A stretch of DNA of 64,000 nucleotides from JAOPZW01 sp963764585. GTDB taxonomy: Bacteria > Actinomycetota > Thermoleophilia > Solirubrobacterales > Solirubrobacteraceae. Of the stretch, positions 1 through 8,027 are shown one piece after another. The position numbers and the translations under genes are program-made. The stretch lies in NCBI GenBank assembly GCA_963764585.1, contig CAVXTB010000013.1, forward strand, positions 1-64,000, written 5' to 3'. The notes below the pieces were generated by a model. That model was given only the letters and a program-made list of their open reading frames with translations. It did not search any database and had not been told where the DNA came from. Each line of letters opens with the position of its first letter. Within the stretch, counting starts at the first letter, position 1.

Positions 1-1
1 T

Positions 2-298
2 CGCCGGGAAGGAGAGTTCACACGCCACCGTGTCGTGTTGGCGCCGGGATCGCTTGCTGCGCGCGCGGCGGGCGACGAGCACCCCGTCGTTGATTCGCAT
101 CATCATCAGGCGGTCGATCGCGTCGGGCCGAACTTCCTCGTCAGCGGCCGCGCCGGCGACGGGCTGGTGGAGGCGATCGAAGACCCGTCGCGCACGTTCG
201 CGCTTGGAGTCCAGTGGCATCCGGAGGAGGACGAGGCGAGCCGTCTCATGGCGTCGCTGGTCGCCCGGGTGGGCGACCGGGATGCTGACGCGATGTAG
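2..298 (+). CDS. Class I glutamine amidotransferase-like hydrolase (peptidase C26, PuuD-like), 3' part
   Basis: Only the C-terminal 98 codons are inside the window; the frame is open to the left edge. The residues are typical of the gamma-glutamyl-gamma-aminobutyrate hydrolase family: a VVLAPGSLAARAAG segment, then SHHHQAV, and near the end FALGVQWHPEEDE, where the His and Glu of WHPE complete the Cys-His-Glu triad. The nucleophilic Cys would lie outside the window. The family releases glutamate from gamma-glutamyl amides in the cytoplasm. The gene lies on the far side of a tRNA scar (575-622), so it may belong to an integrated segment. Family assignment is firm; the exact substrate is not. 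Confidence 0.85.
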   Translation, partial: RREGEFTRHRVVLAPGSLAARAAGDEHPVVDSHHHQAVDRVGPNFLVSGRAGDGLVEAIEDPSRTFALGVQWHPEEDEASRLMASLVARVGDRDADAM

Positions 299-437
299 TC
301 ATGACGAAGAGATCGGGGGCCGCGCCGGGGACCGCCTTCGGCCAAGGCGGCGCGTGCGGCGAGCGCGGCTCCGGTCGCAGGCGGGGCGAGCGGCCGCACG
401 CGAGTGTCCCGCCCGCCCGTGGCCGTGACTACTTGGC

Positions 438-473
438 GGATCGGGCCAAAGGCTGCGGTCTTTGGCTCGATCC
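438..473. terminator. 14-bp hairpin in non-coding junction
   Basis: Positions 438-451 pair with 460-473 without mismatch apart from one G-T pair, leaving an 8-nt loop (452-459). It sits in the otherwise gene-free stretch 299-574, which is less GC-rich than its surroundings (about 430-570). It could end transcription from the amidotransferase gene, although it lies 140 nt beyond that stop and has no T run. It could equally be a structural part of the element that ends at the tRNA scar. I see no convincing gene in 299-574. Confidence 0.4.
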
Positions 474-574
474 CATCGGAAACGTTCGGAAATTGGGTGA
501 AACAGCACGGCCGCAGACCCGGTCGCCCGAGGCCAAAGTGCGCTGCAAACAAGCCAAATTCAAGGTGGACTGCT

Positions 575-624
<50 letters not shown>

Positions 625-628
625 TGAT

Positions 629-656
629 CAAGAGGCCGCCCGCGGGCGGCCTCTTG
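629..656 (+). terminator. Strong intrinsic-type hairpin after the tRNA fragment
   Basis: The arms CAAGAGGCCGCCC (629-641) and GGGCGGCCTCTTG (644-656) are perfectly complementary over 13 bp. The hairpin starts 7 nt after the tRNA fragment and is followed by a short T-containing tail. It is most simply the original terminator of the tRNA-Ala gene, which marks this side of the scar as the native chromosomal side. Confidence 0.7.
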
Positions 657-880
657 TCGTGTCGAGGGTCGCCGCAGCGCGCTGTCGGCCCCCGCCCCTG
701 GTCGATCGACCAGGGCGCGCGGCCAGCGACCTGTGTATGCCACCCGGGACCGCGCGCTGGATCGGTCTCGCGGCGGTCGCTCCGGCATCCGGAGCCCGGA
801 GGCTCGGCTGCGCCGCACACGTGCGGCCGAGCCTTCCTGGGCCCGCGTCAACGACGCCGGGCGCCGGCCGCTGGCGACCG
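657..880. other. Intergenic stretch with two palindromes
   Basis: No gene is supported here. It holds a perfect 20-bp palindrome (696-715, CCCTGG..CCAGGG around GTCGATCGAC) and a bulged hairpin (801-807 with 827-833 as outer arm, 813-817 with 822-826 as inner arm). The second is placed to terminate rsfS, whose stop codon on the minus strand is at 881. Neither has a clear T run. Confidence 0.4.
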
Positions 881-1276
881 TCAGCCTGCCGCCGTGCTCG
901 CCGGCAGCTCTGCCAGCAGCGCCTCGGGGTCGAAGTCGCGGCGGGGGACGTCGCCCCACAGCGACTCCAGCCGGTAGAAGTCGCGCGTCTCCGGAGTGAA
1001 GACGTGGACGACGACGTCGAGGTAGTCCATCAGCACCCAGCGAGCCTCCGAGACGCCCTCGACGCGCCGTGGCAGCAGGCCGTGGCTCTTCTTCAGCCCC
1101 TGGTGGATGGCATCGTGGATCGCCTTCGTCTGGCGATCGGTGTTGCCCGAGCAGATGACGAAGAAGTCGGTGTACCCCGCGACCTGGCGCAGGTCGAGGG
1201 CGACGATGTCGATCGCTTTGCGGTCCGCCGCGTGGGCGGCGATGGTGATGGCGAGCCGCTCGGGGCTCAGGGTCAT
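881..1276 (-). CDS. rsfS: Ribosomal silencing factor RsfS
   Basis: This 131-aa protein matches the RsfS/Iojap family over its whole length: an N-terminal helix, then DIVALDLRQVAGYTDFFVICSG, the TDRQTKAI helix and the WVLMDYLDVVVHVFTPETRDFYRLESLWGD strand-helix block near the C-terminus. The family binds ribosomal protein L14 and blocks subunit joining when nutrients are scarce. I chose the ATG at 1276 because it overlaps the nadD stop as ATGA and matches the usual family length; the frame is open further upstream through nadD, but that is a shadow. It is last in the proA-nadD-rsfS run. Confidence 0.95.
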   Translation of the reverse strand: MTLSPERLAITIAAHAADRKAIDIVALDLRQVAGYTDFFVICSGNTDRQTKAIHDAIHQGLKKSHGLLPRRVEGVSEARWVLMDYLDVVVHVFTPETRDFYRLESLWGDVPRRDFDPEALLAELPASTAAG

Positions 1277-1893
1277 GCGGCAGGCCTCCCCGCTGCTTGT
1301 CTGTACAGACCGCGCTCGGCGATCGCTGCGGCGACCGCGTCCGGCACGAGGTACCGGATCGGCCGCCCCTCGGCGACGCGGCGGCGAATGGCCGAGGACG
1401 AGACGTCGATCCTCGGCATGTCGAAGAACAGGACGCGATCGCCGGCGTGCAACGGCTCCAGGCGACGGGCGATGTCGTCGCGGCGCACCCCTTCGCGCTC
1501 GGCGACCGCGAGCCGCGCGAGCGCGAGGATCGCCTCGGGCTCGCGCCACGCCGGAAGGCTCTGGGCCATGTCACCGCCGACGATGAAGATCAGGTCGTGC
1601 TCTGCTTCGAGGTCATGGAACGTCCTCAGGGTATCGACCGTGTAGGACGCGCCGCCCCGATCGACCTCCAGGGTCGACACCTCGAGACGGTCGTCATCGC
1701 CCACCGCGAGCCGGCACAGCTCGACGCGCGCATCGGCGCCGGGGTCCTCGCGCGCCTCCTTGTGCGGCGGCACCGCCACCGGCATGAACACGACGCGATC
1801 GAGGCCGAGCTGGTCGACCGCCTCTTGCGCCATCACGAGATGACCCATGTGCGGCGGATTGAACGTCCCGCCCAGGATCCCGATGTCACCCAT
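1273..1893 (-). CDS. nadD: Nicotinate-nucleotide adenylyltransferase
   Basis: This 206-aa enzyme adenylylates nicotinate mononucleotide in NAD synthesis. The start GDIGILGGTFNPPHMGHL carries the HxGH nucleotidyltransferase signature (HMGH, residues 15-18) and IDVSSSAIRRRV is the ISSTxxR-like motif. The ATG at 1893 places the family start correctly. The reading frame stays open upstream through a 24-bp tandem repeat (1907-2026), which would add a TTPAAQPT-type low-complexity tail, but that is not expected in NadD. The stop overlaps the rsfS start by 4 nt, so the two are probably translationally coupled. Confidence 0.94.
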   Translation of the reverse strand: MGDIGILGGTFNPPHMGHLVMAQEAVDQLGLDRVVFMPVAVPPHKEAREDPGADARVELCRLAVGDDDRLEVSTLEVDRGGASYTVDTLRTFHDLEAEHDLIFIVGGDMAQSLPAWREPEAILALARLAVAEREGVRRDDIARRLEPLHAGDRVLFFDMPRIDVSSSAIRRRVAEGRPIRYLVPDAVAAAIAERGLYRQAAGRPAA

Positions 1894-1906
1894 GTGTGAA
1901 GGCCAT

Positions 1907-2026
1907 GTGGTCGGCTGCGTGGCGGGCGTCGTGGTCGGCTGAGCGGCGGGCGTCGTGGTCGGCTGAGCGGCGGGCGTCGTGGTCGGCTGAGCGGCACGCG
2001 CGGTGGTCGACCGGGCGGCACGTGCC
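1907..2026. repeat. 24-bp tandem repeat, about five copies
   Basis: The unit is close to GTGGTCGGCTGAGCGGCGGG plus CGTC. Copies start at 1907, 1931, 1955, 1979 and (degenerate) 2003; the second and third are identical. The array fills most of the 185-bp gap between the proA stop (2079) and the nadD start (1893). On the minus strand it is in frame with nadD and open, but it lies upstream of the convincing nadD ATG. Confidence 0.85.
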
Positions 2027-2078
2027 GCGGCAGGCCGAGCGGCGCGGCGCGGACCTCGACTCCGCGGCGCCGGACGCG

Positions 2079-3377
2079 TCAGGTCCTGACGTGGCCGTCC
2101 CCGTTGATGACGTACTTGAACGTGCACAGCTCGCGCAGCCCGATCGGGCCGCGGGCGTGCAGCTTCTGCGTCGAGTTGCCGATCTCGGCCCCCATCCCGA
2201 ACTCACCGCCGTCGGTGAAGCGCGTCGAGGCGTTGACGTAGACGCAGGCGGCATCGACGCCGCGCTCGAACGCGCGGGCCGCCGCGGCGCTGTCGGTCAC
2301 GATCGCCTCCGAGTGGCCCGAGCCGTGCGCGTTGACGTGGGCGATCGCCTCGTCGACCGAGTCGACCACGCCGACGGCGAGGATGAGCGCGAGGAACTCC
2401 GTGTCCCAGTCCTCGTCGGTCGCGTCGGCCAGCGTTCCGGCGAGGGCCTCGCCCGACAGCGCGTGCGCACGGCCATCGACGCGCAACTCGACGCCGGCCT
2501 CGCGCAGCGCCCTGAGCACGCGCGGCAGGAAGGTCGGCGCGACGTGCGAGTGCACGAGCAGCGTCTCCGCCGCGTTGCACACGCCCGGCCGCTGCGTCTT
2601 CGCGTTGACGACGATCCGCTCCGCCGCGTCCAGATTCGCGCTGGCATCGACGTAGACGTGGCAGTTGCCCGACGCCGCGTAGATGACCGGCACCGTCGCG
2701 ACGCCCTTCAGCGCGGCCTTCAGCCCCTCGCCGCCGCGCGGGACGATGAGGTCGACGACGCCCTCCTGCGTGGCGAGCTCGGCCAGCTCCGCGCGGCCGC
2801 CGCCGGCGACGAGCACGATCGCGCCGTCGGGCACGCCCGCGCCCACCGCGGCGTCGGCCGCGACCGATGCCAGCACCGCGTTGGAGTGCGCGGCCGACGA
2901 CGAGCCGCGCAGGACGATGGCGTTGCCCGACTTCAGGCACAGCGCGGCGGCGTCGATCGTGACGTTCGGGCGCGCCTCGTAGACCACGGCGACCACGCCG
3001 AGCGGGACGCGCACCTTGCGCACGTCGAGCCCGTTGGGCAGCCGCCCACCGTCGATGACCTCCCCCACCGGATCGGGCAGCGCGGCGATCGCGCGCACGC
3101 CGTCGGCCATCGCGCGCACGCGCCCGGCATCCAGGGCGAGACGATCGAGCAGCGCCGCATCGAGCCCGGCCTCGCGGCCGGCCTCCATGTCGCGGGCGTT
3201 GGCCTCGAGGATCTCCGGCGTGCGCGCCTCGAGCGCATCGGCGATCGTGTGCAGCGCGGCGTCCTTGACGCCGGTCGGCAGCGCGGCGAGCGCGCGCGAG
3301 GCGTCGCGGGCGGCGAGGCACAGCTCGGCGACCGACGGTGCGGCGGTCGTGGCGACCGGCGGGGCGGTGGTGGCCAT
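2079..3377 (-). CDS. proA: Gamma-glutamyl phosphate reductase (glutamate-5-semialdehyde dehydrogenase)
   Basis: This 432-aa enzyme is the second step of proline synthesis, reducing glutamyl 5-phosphate with NADPH. It has the YEARPNVTIDAAALCLKSGNA segment, and the catalytic Cys267 in QRPGVCNAAETLL. The end GAEIGNSTQKLHARGPIGLRELCTFKYVI type motif is also present. The first 17 residues (MATTAPPVATTAAPSV) are low-complexity and might be trimmed by a later start. ProB lies upstream on the same strand, but an RTX protein gene and a tandem repeat separate them, so proB and proA are not adjacent as they often are. Confidence 0.96.
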   Translation of the reverse strand: MATTAPPVATTAAPSVAELCLAARDASRALAALPTGVKDAALHTIADALEARTPEILEANARDMEAGREAGLDAALLDRLALDAGRVRAMADGVRAIAALPDPVGEVIDGGRLPNGLDVRKVRVPLGVVAVVYEARPNVTIDAAALCLKSGNAIVLRGSSSAAHSNAVLASVAADAAVGAGVPDGAIVLVAGGGRAELAELATQEGVVDLIVPRGGEGLKAALKGVATVPVIYAASGNCHVYVDASANLDAAERIVVNAKTQRPGVCNAAETLLVHSHVAPTFLPRVLRALREAGVELRVDGRAHALSGEALAGTLADATDEDWDTEFLALILAVGVVDSVDEAIAHVNAHGSGHSEAIVTDSAAAARAFERGVDAACVYVNASTRFTDGGEFGMGAEIGNSTQKLHARGPIGLRELCTFKYVINGDGHVRT

Positions 3378-3400
3378 CGACCTATTACACCAAGAACAGG

Positions 3401-3616
3401 CGGCCGCGCCGCGGCGGCGGAGCGATCAGGCCGCGGGCGGAGCGGCCGCGCCGCGGCGGCGGAGCGATCAGGCCGCGGGCGGAGCGGCCGCGCCGCGGCG
3501 GCGGAGCGATCACGCCGCGCGGACGGAGCGGCCGCGCCGCGGCGGCGGAGCGATCACGCCGCGCGGGCGGAGCGGCCGCGCCGCGGCGGCGGAGCGATCA
3601 GGCCGCGCGGGCGGAG
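3401..3616. repeat. GC-rich 42/44-bp tandem repeat, five copies plus a remnant
   Basis: Copies beginning CGGCCGCGCCGCGGCGGCGG start at 3401, 3443, 3485, 3529 and 3573, giving a 42-bp period twice and then 44 bp twice. Each contains GGAGCGATCA followed by GGCCGC or CGCCGC. A decayed remnant continues to about 3643. The array occupies the 325-bp gap between the proA start (3377) and the stop of the RTX gene (3704); no gene is supported there. It is also placed where a proA promoter would have to lie. Confidence 0.9.
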
Positions 3617-3703
3617 CGATCGGAGAGCGCGGCGGAGCGGCCAGCCCGCGCAAACGCAGGACGGTCGCCACCCTCGGCGGCGACCGCCCGCTAACGCAGC
3701 CGA

Positions 3704-4531
3704 TCACGGCAGCGGCGTCTCGCAGCCCGTCGCGGTCTGTCCGGCGTACACGACGAACGAGTCGAGGCCGGGCCCGCAGTCGATCGAGGCGGCACCGAGG
3801 CCGTCGATCGTGTCTCGGCCGAAGCCGCCGAGGATGGTCGGACCGATGACCGGCTCGCGGCCGTTGAGCTCGACGCCCTTGATGACGTCGGGACCCGATC
3901 CGCCGTCGATCGTCGCGGAGACGAAGCCGCTGATCGTCAGCGTGTCCGCGCCCGGCCCGCCGCGGACCGAGCCCGTGCCGATGGTGCCGGTCGTCGACAG
4001 CGTGTCGTCGCCGAAGCCACCGTCGACGTCGACGGGACCGCCGTTCGTCGCGACCTGGTCGATGACGTCGTCGCCGGGGCCGCCGTGCGCCTCGTAGGCG
4101 CCGGTCGTCGGCACCTCCGCGCCGCCCGTGAGCGTGTCGTCTCCGAAGCCGCCGCGTACCTCGACCGAGGCGAGGATGTCGAAGGTCAGGACGTCGGACG
4201 TGTCGTTGCGGTCGCCCAGATCGAGGACGACGCGATCGATGACGCGCCCGCCGAGCGTCGGGTCGGATACCTGACCGATCAGGCACTGCGCCTGCGTCGG
4301 TGCCACCTGCGTGCATCCGACAGCCGCGTGCACGCCGGCCGTATCGCCGACCGTGTAGACCAGACCGCCGGGCACGCCGGCCTCACGCAGCGTGACGTGG
4401 TTGACCTCGCCCCACCCCGCGGCCAGGCGCATCACGCCCGACCTGCTCACCGAAACGGTGGAAGCGCTCGCCGTGCTGGCAAGCGCGCAAGACGCGGCGA
4501 CGCACGCCGTCACAGCCGCAAAGGATCTCAT
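3704..4531 (-). CDS. Secreted RTX-type calcium-binding repeat protein
   Basis: The 275-aa product begins with a signal peptide (MRSFAAVTACVAASCALA, cleavage near STASAST). The second half has at least six nonapeptide-like repeats of the GGxGxDx type: GGFGDDTLT, GGPGDDVID, GGFGDDTLS, GGPGADTLT, GGSGPDVIK and GGFGRDTID. In known proteins these form a calcium-filled beta-roll in the extracellular space. Cysteines at CTQVAPTQAQC and near the C-terminus may form disulfides. I chose the ATG at 4531 because it begins the signal peptide and has an AGGGGG stretch upstream. No catalytic domain is visible, so the role is unknown. It interrupts the proB-proA order. Confidence 0.85.
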   Translation of the reverse strand: MRSFAAVTACVAASCALASTASASTVSVSRSGVMRLAAGWGEVNHVTLREAGVPGGLVYTVGDTAGVHAAVGCTQVAPTQAQCLIGQVSDPTLGGRVIDRVVLDLGDRNDTSDVLTFDILASVEVRGGFGDDTLTGGAEVPTTGAYEAHGGPGDDVIDQVATNGGPVDVDGGFGDDTLSTTGTIGTGSVRGGPGADTLTISGFVSATIDGGSGPDVIKGVELNGREPVIGPTILGGFGRDTIDGLGAASIDCGPGLDSFVVYAGQTATGCETPLP

Positions 4532-4701
4532 CGCAACCCCCTTCACCAAGTCGAACACCGGCCTCAGCCGACGGAACAACGCGCCGTAGGGACCATCCTG
4601 TGCGACGCCCCCAACAATGCGCGCATATTGATACTGAACTGCGGCAGGCGGCGCCTGATACGTCGCGCGCCGCGCCCGGGAGTGCGGGCCGCGGCCCGGG
4701 C

Positions 4702-5793
4702 TCAGACGAGCACGAAGTAGTCGCGGTGCACGGCCTCCTCGGTCGCCCGCGGCAGGACCTCGCGCACCTGCGGGCTCTTCATCCCCATCACGCGGCGCAG
4801 CTCGACGGCCGAGTAGTTGCAGATCCCCTTGCCGATCAGCCGCTCGCCCTCGGCCACGTGGACGGCGTCGCCGGCGTCGAAGCCGCCGCGCACGTCGACG
4901 ATGCCCACCGGCAGCAGCGAGGTCCCGCCGTCGCGCAGGGCGCGCGCGGCGCCCGCGTCGATGACGACCGTGCCGTGTGACGGCTTCGCGTAGCGCAGCC
5001 ACAGCTTGAAGGAGGAATAGCGGGCCTCCTGCGCGGCGAAGCGCGTGCCCGACGCGCCCCCGCCGAGCACCGTGCGCAGCGCGGTGTCGTCGAGGCCGTT
5101 GCAGATCACGGCCGGGATGCCGGCGGCGGTCGCCATCTCGGCCGCGACGACCTTCGAGCGCATGCCGCCCGAGCCCAGCGGCGAGGTGGCGTGACCGATC
5201 TCGACCGCGTCGAGGCCCGCGAAGTCGCTGACCTCGCCGACGAGCCGCGCCGACGGGTCGGCGCGCGGATCGGCGGTGAAGAGCCCGTCGGTGTCGGTGA
5301 GCAGGACGAGCAGCTGGGCGCCGATCAGGATCGCGACCTGCGCGGCGAGGAAGTCGTTGTCGCCGAACGAGATGTCGTCGGTGGTCGTGGTGTCGTTCTC
5401 GTTGATGACCGGCACGACGCGCCAGTCGAGCAGCCGGCGCAGCGTTTGGCGGGCATTGAGGTAGTTGGCCCGCGCGCTCATGTCGAAGAACGTGAGCAGG
5501 ACCTGCGCGCTCATCAGGCCGCGCTCGCGCAGCAGCTCGTCGTAGACGCGGTAGAGCTTGCCCTGGCCGACGGCGCTCGCGGCCTGCAGGTCCTCGATCG
5601 CCGTCGGGCGCACCGCCAGCCCCATGACCTGGATCCCGCGCGCGATCGCCCCCGAGGTGACCATGATGACGTCGTCGCCGGCGCGGTGGCGCTCGGCCAC
5701 GTCGTCGCAGACGCGCGCGAGCACCTCGGCGCGCAGCGCGCCCGAGTCCTCGGCGACCACGCTCGAACCGAGCTTGACGACGTAGCGGGCCAT
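4702..5793 (-). CDS. proB: Glutamate 5-kinase
   Basis: This 363-aa enzyme phosphorylates glutamate, the committed step of proline synthesis and the usual point of proline feedback. It opens with ARYVVKLGSSVVAED and contains VIMVTSGAIARG, NENDTTTTDDISFGDND and TDTDGLFTADPR, all diagnostic of the amino acid kinase domain (about residues 1-255). A PUA domain follows (about 275-350, from GTVVIDAGAARAL to AVELRRVMGMKS). It lies 12 nt downstream of obgE and is probably cotranscribed with it. Confidence 0.96.
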   Translation of the reverse strand: MARYVVKLGSSVVAEDSGALRAEVLARVCDDVAERHRAGDDVIMVTSGAIARGIQVMGLAVRPTAIEDLQAASAVGQGKLYRVYDELLRERGLMSAQVLLTFFDMSARANYLNARQTLRRLLDWRVVPVINENDTTTTDDISFGDNDFLAAQVAILIGAQLLVLLTDTDGLFTADPRADPSARLVGEVSDFAGLDAVEIGHATSPLGSGGMRSKVVAAEMATAAGIPAVICNGLDDTALRTVLGGGASGTRFAAQEARYSSFKLWLRYAKPSHGTVVIDAGAARALRDGGTSLLPVGIVDVRGGFDAGDAVHVAEGERLIGKGICNYSAVELRRVMGMKSPQVREVLPRATEEAVHRDYFVLV

Positions 5794-5805
5794 GCTCCGG
5801 GCAGG

Positions 5806-7098
5806 CTATCCCGGGTCCAGCTCGAAGACGACGCCGGCGATCTCGACGTCGTCGCCCGGCTCGAAGCCCGCGGCCTCGAGCGCGCGGACGACGCCCATGC
5901 GGTGCAGGCGGCGCTCGATGTGGGCCAGCGCCTCGTCGTTGTCGAGGTCGAAGCGCGCGACGAGGCGCTCGACCGGGGCGCCGCTGACGCGGAACGCGCG
6001 CTCGCCCGTCGACTCCACGCGCCACCCGCGCTCGGCCGCCGGCCGGAACACGCGGTGCTCGGCGAGCTCCTCCTCGGCGGCGAGCTCGTCGACCGGCCGC
6101 GGCGCCTCGACCGGGACGCTGCGCCGCAGCTCGCCGGCGAGCTCGTCGAGGCCGATGCGCGTGGCGCTGGAGGTCACGATCACCGGCACGTCCTCCGCCA
6201 GCCGGGCGCGCCACGCGTCAGCGGCGCCGGCCGCGACGTCCGGCGTGACCAGATCGGCCTTCGACAGCGCCAGCACGCGCGGCAGCGCCGCGAGGCGCGC
6301 GTCGTGGGCCGCCAGCTCGCGCTCGATCGTCTCCCAGTTGGCGACGGGATCCGAGCCGTCCAGCGGCGCGAGGTCCAGCACGTGCACGAGCAGGCGCGTG
6401 CGCTCGACGTGAGCCAGGAAGTCGTGGCCGAGGCCGGCGCCCTCGCTCGCGCCCTCGATCAGCCCCGGGATGTCGGCGAGCACGAGCTGGCGATCGTCGG
6501 AGTCCAGCGTGCCGAGCACGGGCTCGAGGGTCGTGAACGGGTAGTCGGCGACCTTCGGGGCCGCGCGCGTCAGGCGCGACAGCAGCGACGACTTGCCGGC
6601 GTTGGGCAACCCGACGAGGCCGACGTCGGCCAGCAGCTTGAGGCGCAGGTCGACCCAGCCCTCCTGCCCGGGCAGCCCGCGCTCGGCGAAGTGCGGGGCC
6701 TGGCGCGTGGCGGTCGCGAAGCGCTTGTTGCCGCGCCCGCCGGAGCCGCCGCGGGCGAGCACGACGCGGGCGCCGGGAACGACGAGGTCGTAGGCCGTGC
6801 CCTCCCAGTCGACCGCCTGCGTGCCGGGCGGGAGGCGCACGACCAGGTCGCCGCCCTCCGCCCCGTGGCGCAGCGCGCCCTGGCCGTGGCCGCCGCGGCG
6901 CGCCTTGTAGTGCGCCTTGCGCTTGAACGACTGCAGGTCGCGCAGCGAGTCATCGCAGAGCAGCACGACGTCGCCGCCGCGGCCGCCGTCGCCGCCGTCG
7001 GGGCCGCCGCGCGGCACGTGGGCCTCCCGGCGGAACGAGCGACAGCCATCCCCGCCGGCGCCGCCCTGTACGAAGATGCGCGCCTTGTCGTAGAGCAT
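5806..7098 (-). CDS. obgE: GTPase Obg
   Basis: The 430-aa protein has the three Obg parts: the glycine-rich Obg fold (FVQGGAGGDGCRSFRREAHVP, GGDGGRGGDV), the G domain with P-loop GLPNAGKSSLLSRL and DIPGLIEGASEGAGLGHDF, and a C-terminal OCT domain ending GDDVEIAGVVFELD. It acts in 50S assembly and growth control. I took the ATG at 7098 (MLYDKARIF) rather than an upstream start because this is where family members begin. In many bacteria it directly follows rplU-rpmA; here two genes on the opposite strand lie between them. Confidence 0.95.
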   Translation of the reverse strand: MLYDKARIFVQGGAGGDGCRSFRREAHVPRGGPDGGDGGRGGDVVLLCDDSLRDLQSFKRKAHYKARRGGHGQGALRHGAEGGDLVVRLPPGTQAVDWEGTAYDLVVPGARVVLARGGSGGRGNKRFATATRQAPHFAERGLPGQEGWVDLRLKLLADVGLVGLPNAGKSSLLSRLTRAAPKVADYPFTTLEPVLGTLDSDDRQLVLADIPGLIEGASEGAGLGHDFLAHVERTRLLVHVLDLAPLDGSDPVANWETIERELAAHDARLAALPRVLALSKADLVTPDVAAGAADAWRARLAEDVPVIVTSSATRIGLDELAGELRRSVPVEAPRPVDELAAEEELAEHRVFRPAAERGWRVESTGERAFRVSGAPVERLVARFDLDNDEALAHIERRLHRMGVVRALEAAGFEPGDDVEIAGVVFELDPG

Positions 7099-7130
7099 GT
7101 GAGAGAGCCCATCGTAGAAAGGACCCACCC

Positions 7131-7823
7131 ATGGCCGACGGCGACAAGGTCTTGCTCATCACCGGCGCGAGCTCGGGCATCGGCGCGGCCACCGCGCGCC
7201 GGGCCGCGCAGGCCGGGTTCCGGCTCGCGCTCGCGGCCCGCTCGGTCGACCGGCTGCAGGCCCTCGCCGACGAGCTCGGTGGCGACGAGCGCGCGATCGC
7301 GGTCGGCTGCGACGTGACCGAGTGGGATCAGCAGGAGGCGCTGGTTGCGACGACGCTCGAGCGCTTCGGCCGCATCGACGTCGCCTTCGCCAACGCCGGG
7401 TTCGGCGCCGCCCGCGGGTTCCTCGCCGATACGCCCGAGCACTGGCGCGAGATGGTGCTCACCAACGTGCTCGGCGCGGCCTACACGATCCGCGCGACGC
7501 TGCCGGCGTTGCAGGAGACGACCGGCCACATCCTGCTGACCGGCTCGGTCGCCGGGCGACGGGCGATCGTGGGCAGCCTCTACTCGTCGACCAAGTGGGC
7601 CGTCACCGGGATGGGCGAATCGCTGCGCCAGGACGTCGACGGAACGGGCATCCGCGTCACGCTGATCGAGCCCGGCATGGTCGACACGCCCTTCTTCGAC
7701 AACCCCGGTGAGGGGCGCCTGGAGCCCGACGACATCGCCCGCACCGTCATGTACGCGATCGAGCAGCCGCCGCACGTCGACGTCAACGAGATCCTCATAC
7801 GCCCCACCGCCCAGTCGGGGTAG
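7131..7823 (+). CDS. Short-chain dehydrogenase/reductase
   Basis: The 230-aa protein is a classical SDR: TGASSGIGAA cofactor motif at residues 11-20, a NAG motif (FANAGFG), catalytic Ser (LTGSVAGRRA) and YSSTKWA as YxxxK, with the IEPGMVDTPF loop. The cofactor-binding N-terminus resembles NADP-preferring members (AARSVDRL). The substrate is unknown. It diverges from obgE with only 32 bp between start codons, so the two must share a regulatory region; GAAAGGA precedes its ATG. Confidence 0.88.
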   Translation: MADGDKVLLITGASSGIGAATARRAAQAGFRLALAARSVDRLQALADELGGDERAIAVGCDVTEWDQQEALVATTLERFGRIDVAFANAGFGAARGFLADTPEHWREMVLTNVLGAAYTIRATLPALQETTGHILLTGSVAGRRAIVGSLYSSTKWAVTGMGESLRQDVDGTGIRVTLIEPGMVDTPFFDNPGEGRLEPDDIARTVMYAIEQPPHVDVNEILIRPTAQSG

Positions 7824-7832
7824 CCTCGAGGG

Positions 7833-8024
7833 ATGGGACGCTTCCAGCGATCAGAGCGGGGCGGCGGGCAGCCCGACCCGCAGGAGGCGCTGCGGCGCGC
7901 CCGCGAGGCGGTCGCCCGCGAGCGCGCGCAGCGCGGAGAGGGCCCCGACGACAACGACGACAAGGTCGACCGCGCCGAAGAGGCCATGCGCGAGCACGAC
8001 GACGAGCTCGCGCAGGACGAGTGA
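7833..8024 (+). CDS. Small charged protein of unknown function
   Basis: A 63-aa product, almost entirely charged and helical: QEALRRAREAVARERAQRGE, then a DDNDD stretch and VDRAEEAMREHDDELAQ. It starts 9 nt after the SDR stop and ends 3 nt before the rpmA stop on the other strand. I do not recognise a family. The lack of hydrophobic residues suggests a soluble, possibly disordered or coiled-coil peptide. Its position behind the SDR with tight spacing supports a real gene. Confidence 0.55.
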   Translation: MGRFQRSERGGGQPDPQEALRRAREAVARERAQRGEGPDDNDDKVDRAEEAMREHDDELAQDE

Positions 8025-8027
8025 GGG

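Noticed and set aside
1907..3616. CRISPR arrays
   Set aside because: The repeats are directly adjacent without unique spacers and no cas genes are present.
3338..3849. Arg/Ala-rich proteins encoded by the 42/44-bp repeat
   Set aside because: Open frames exist in several phases simply because the repeat lacks stop codons; no start, RBS or conserved feature.
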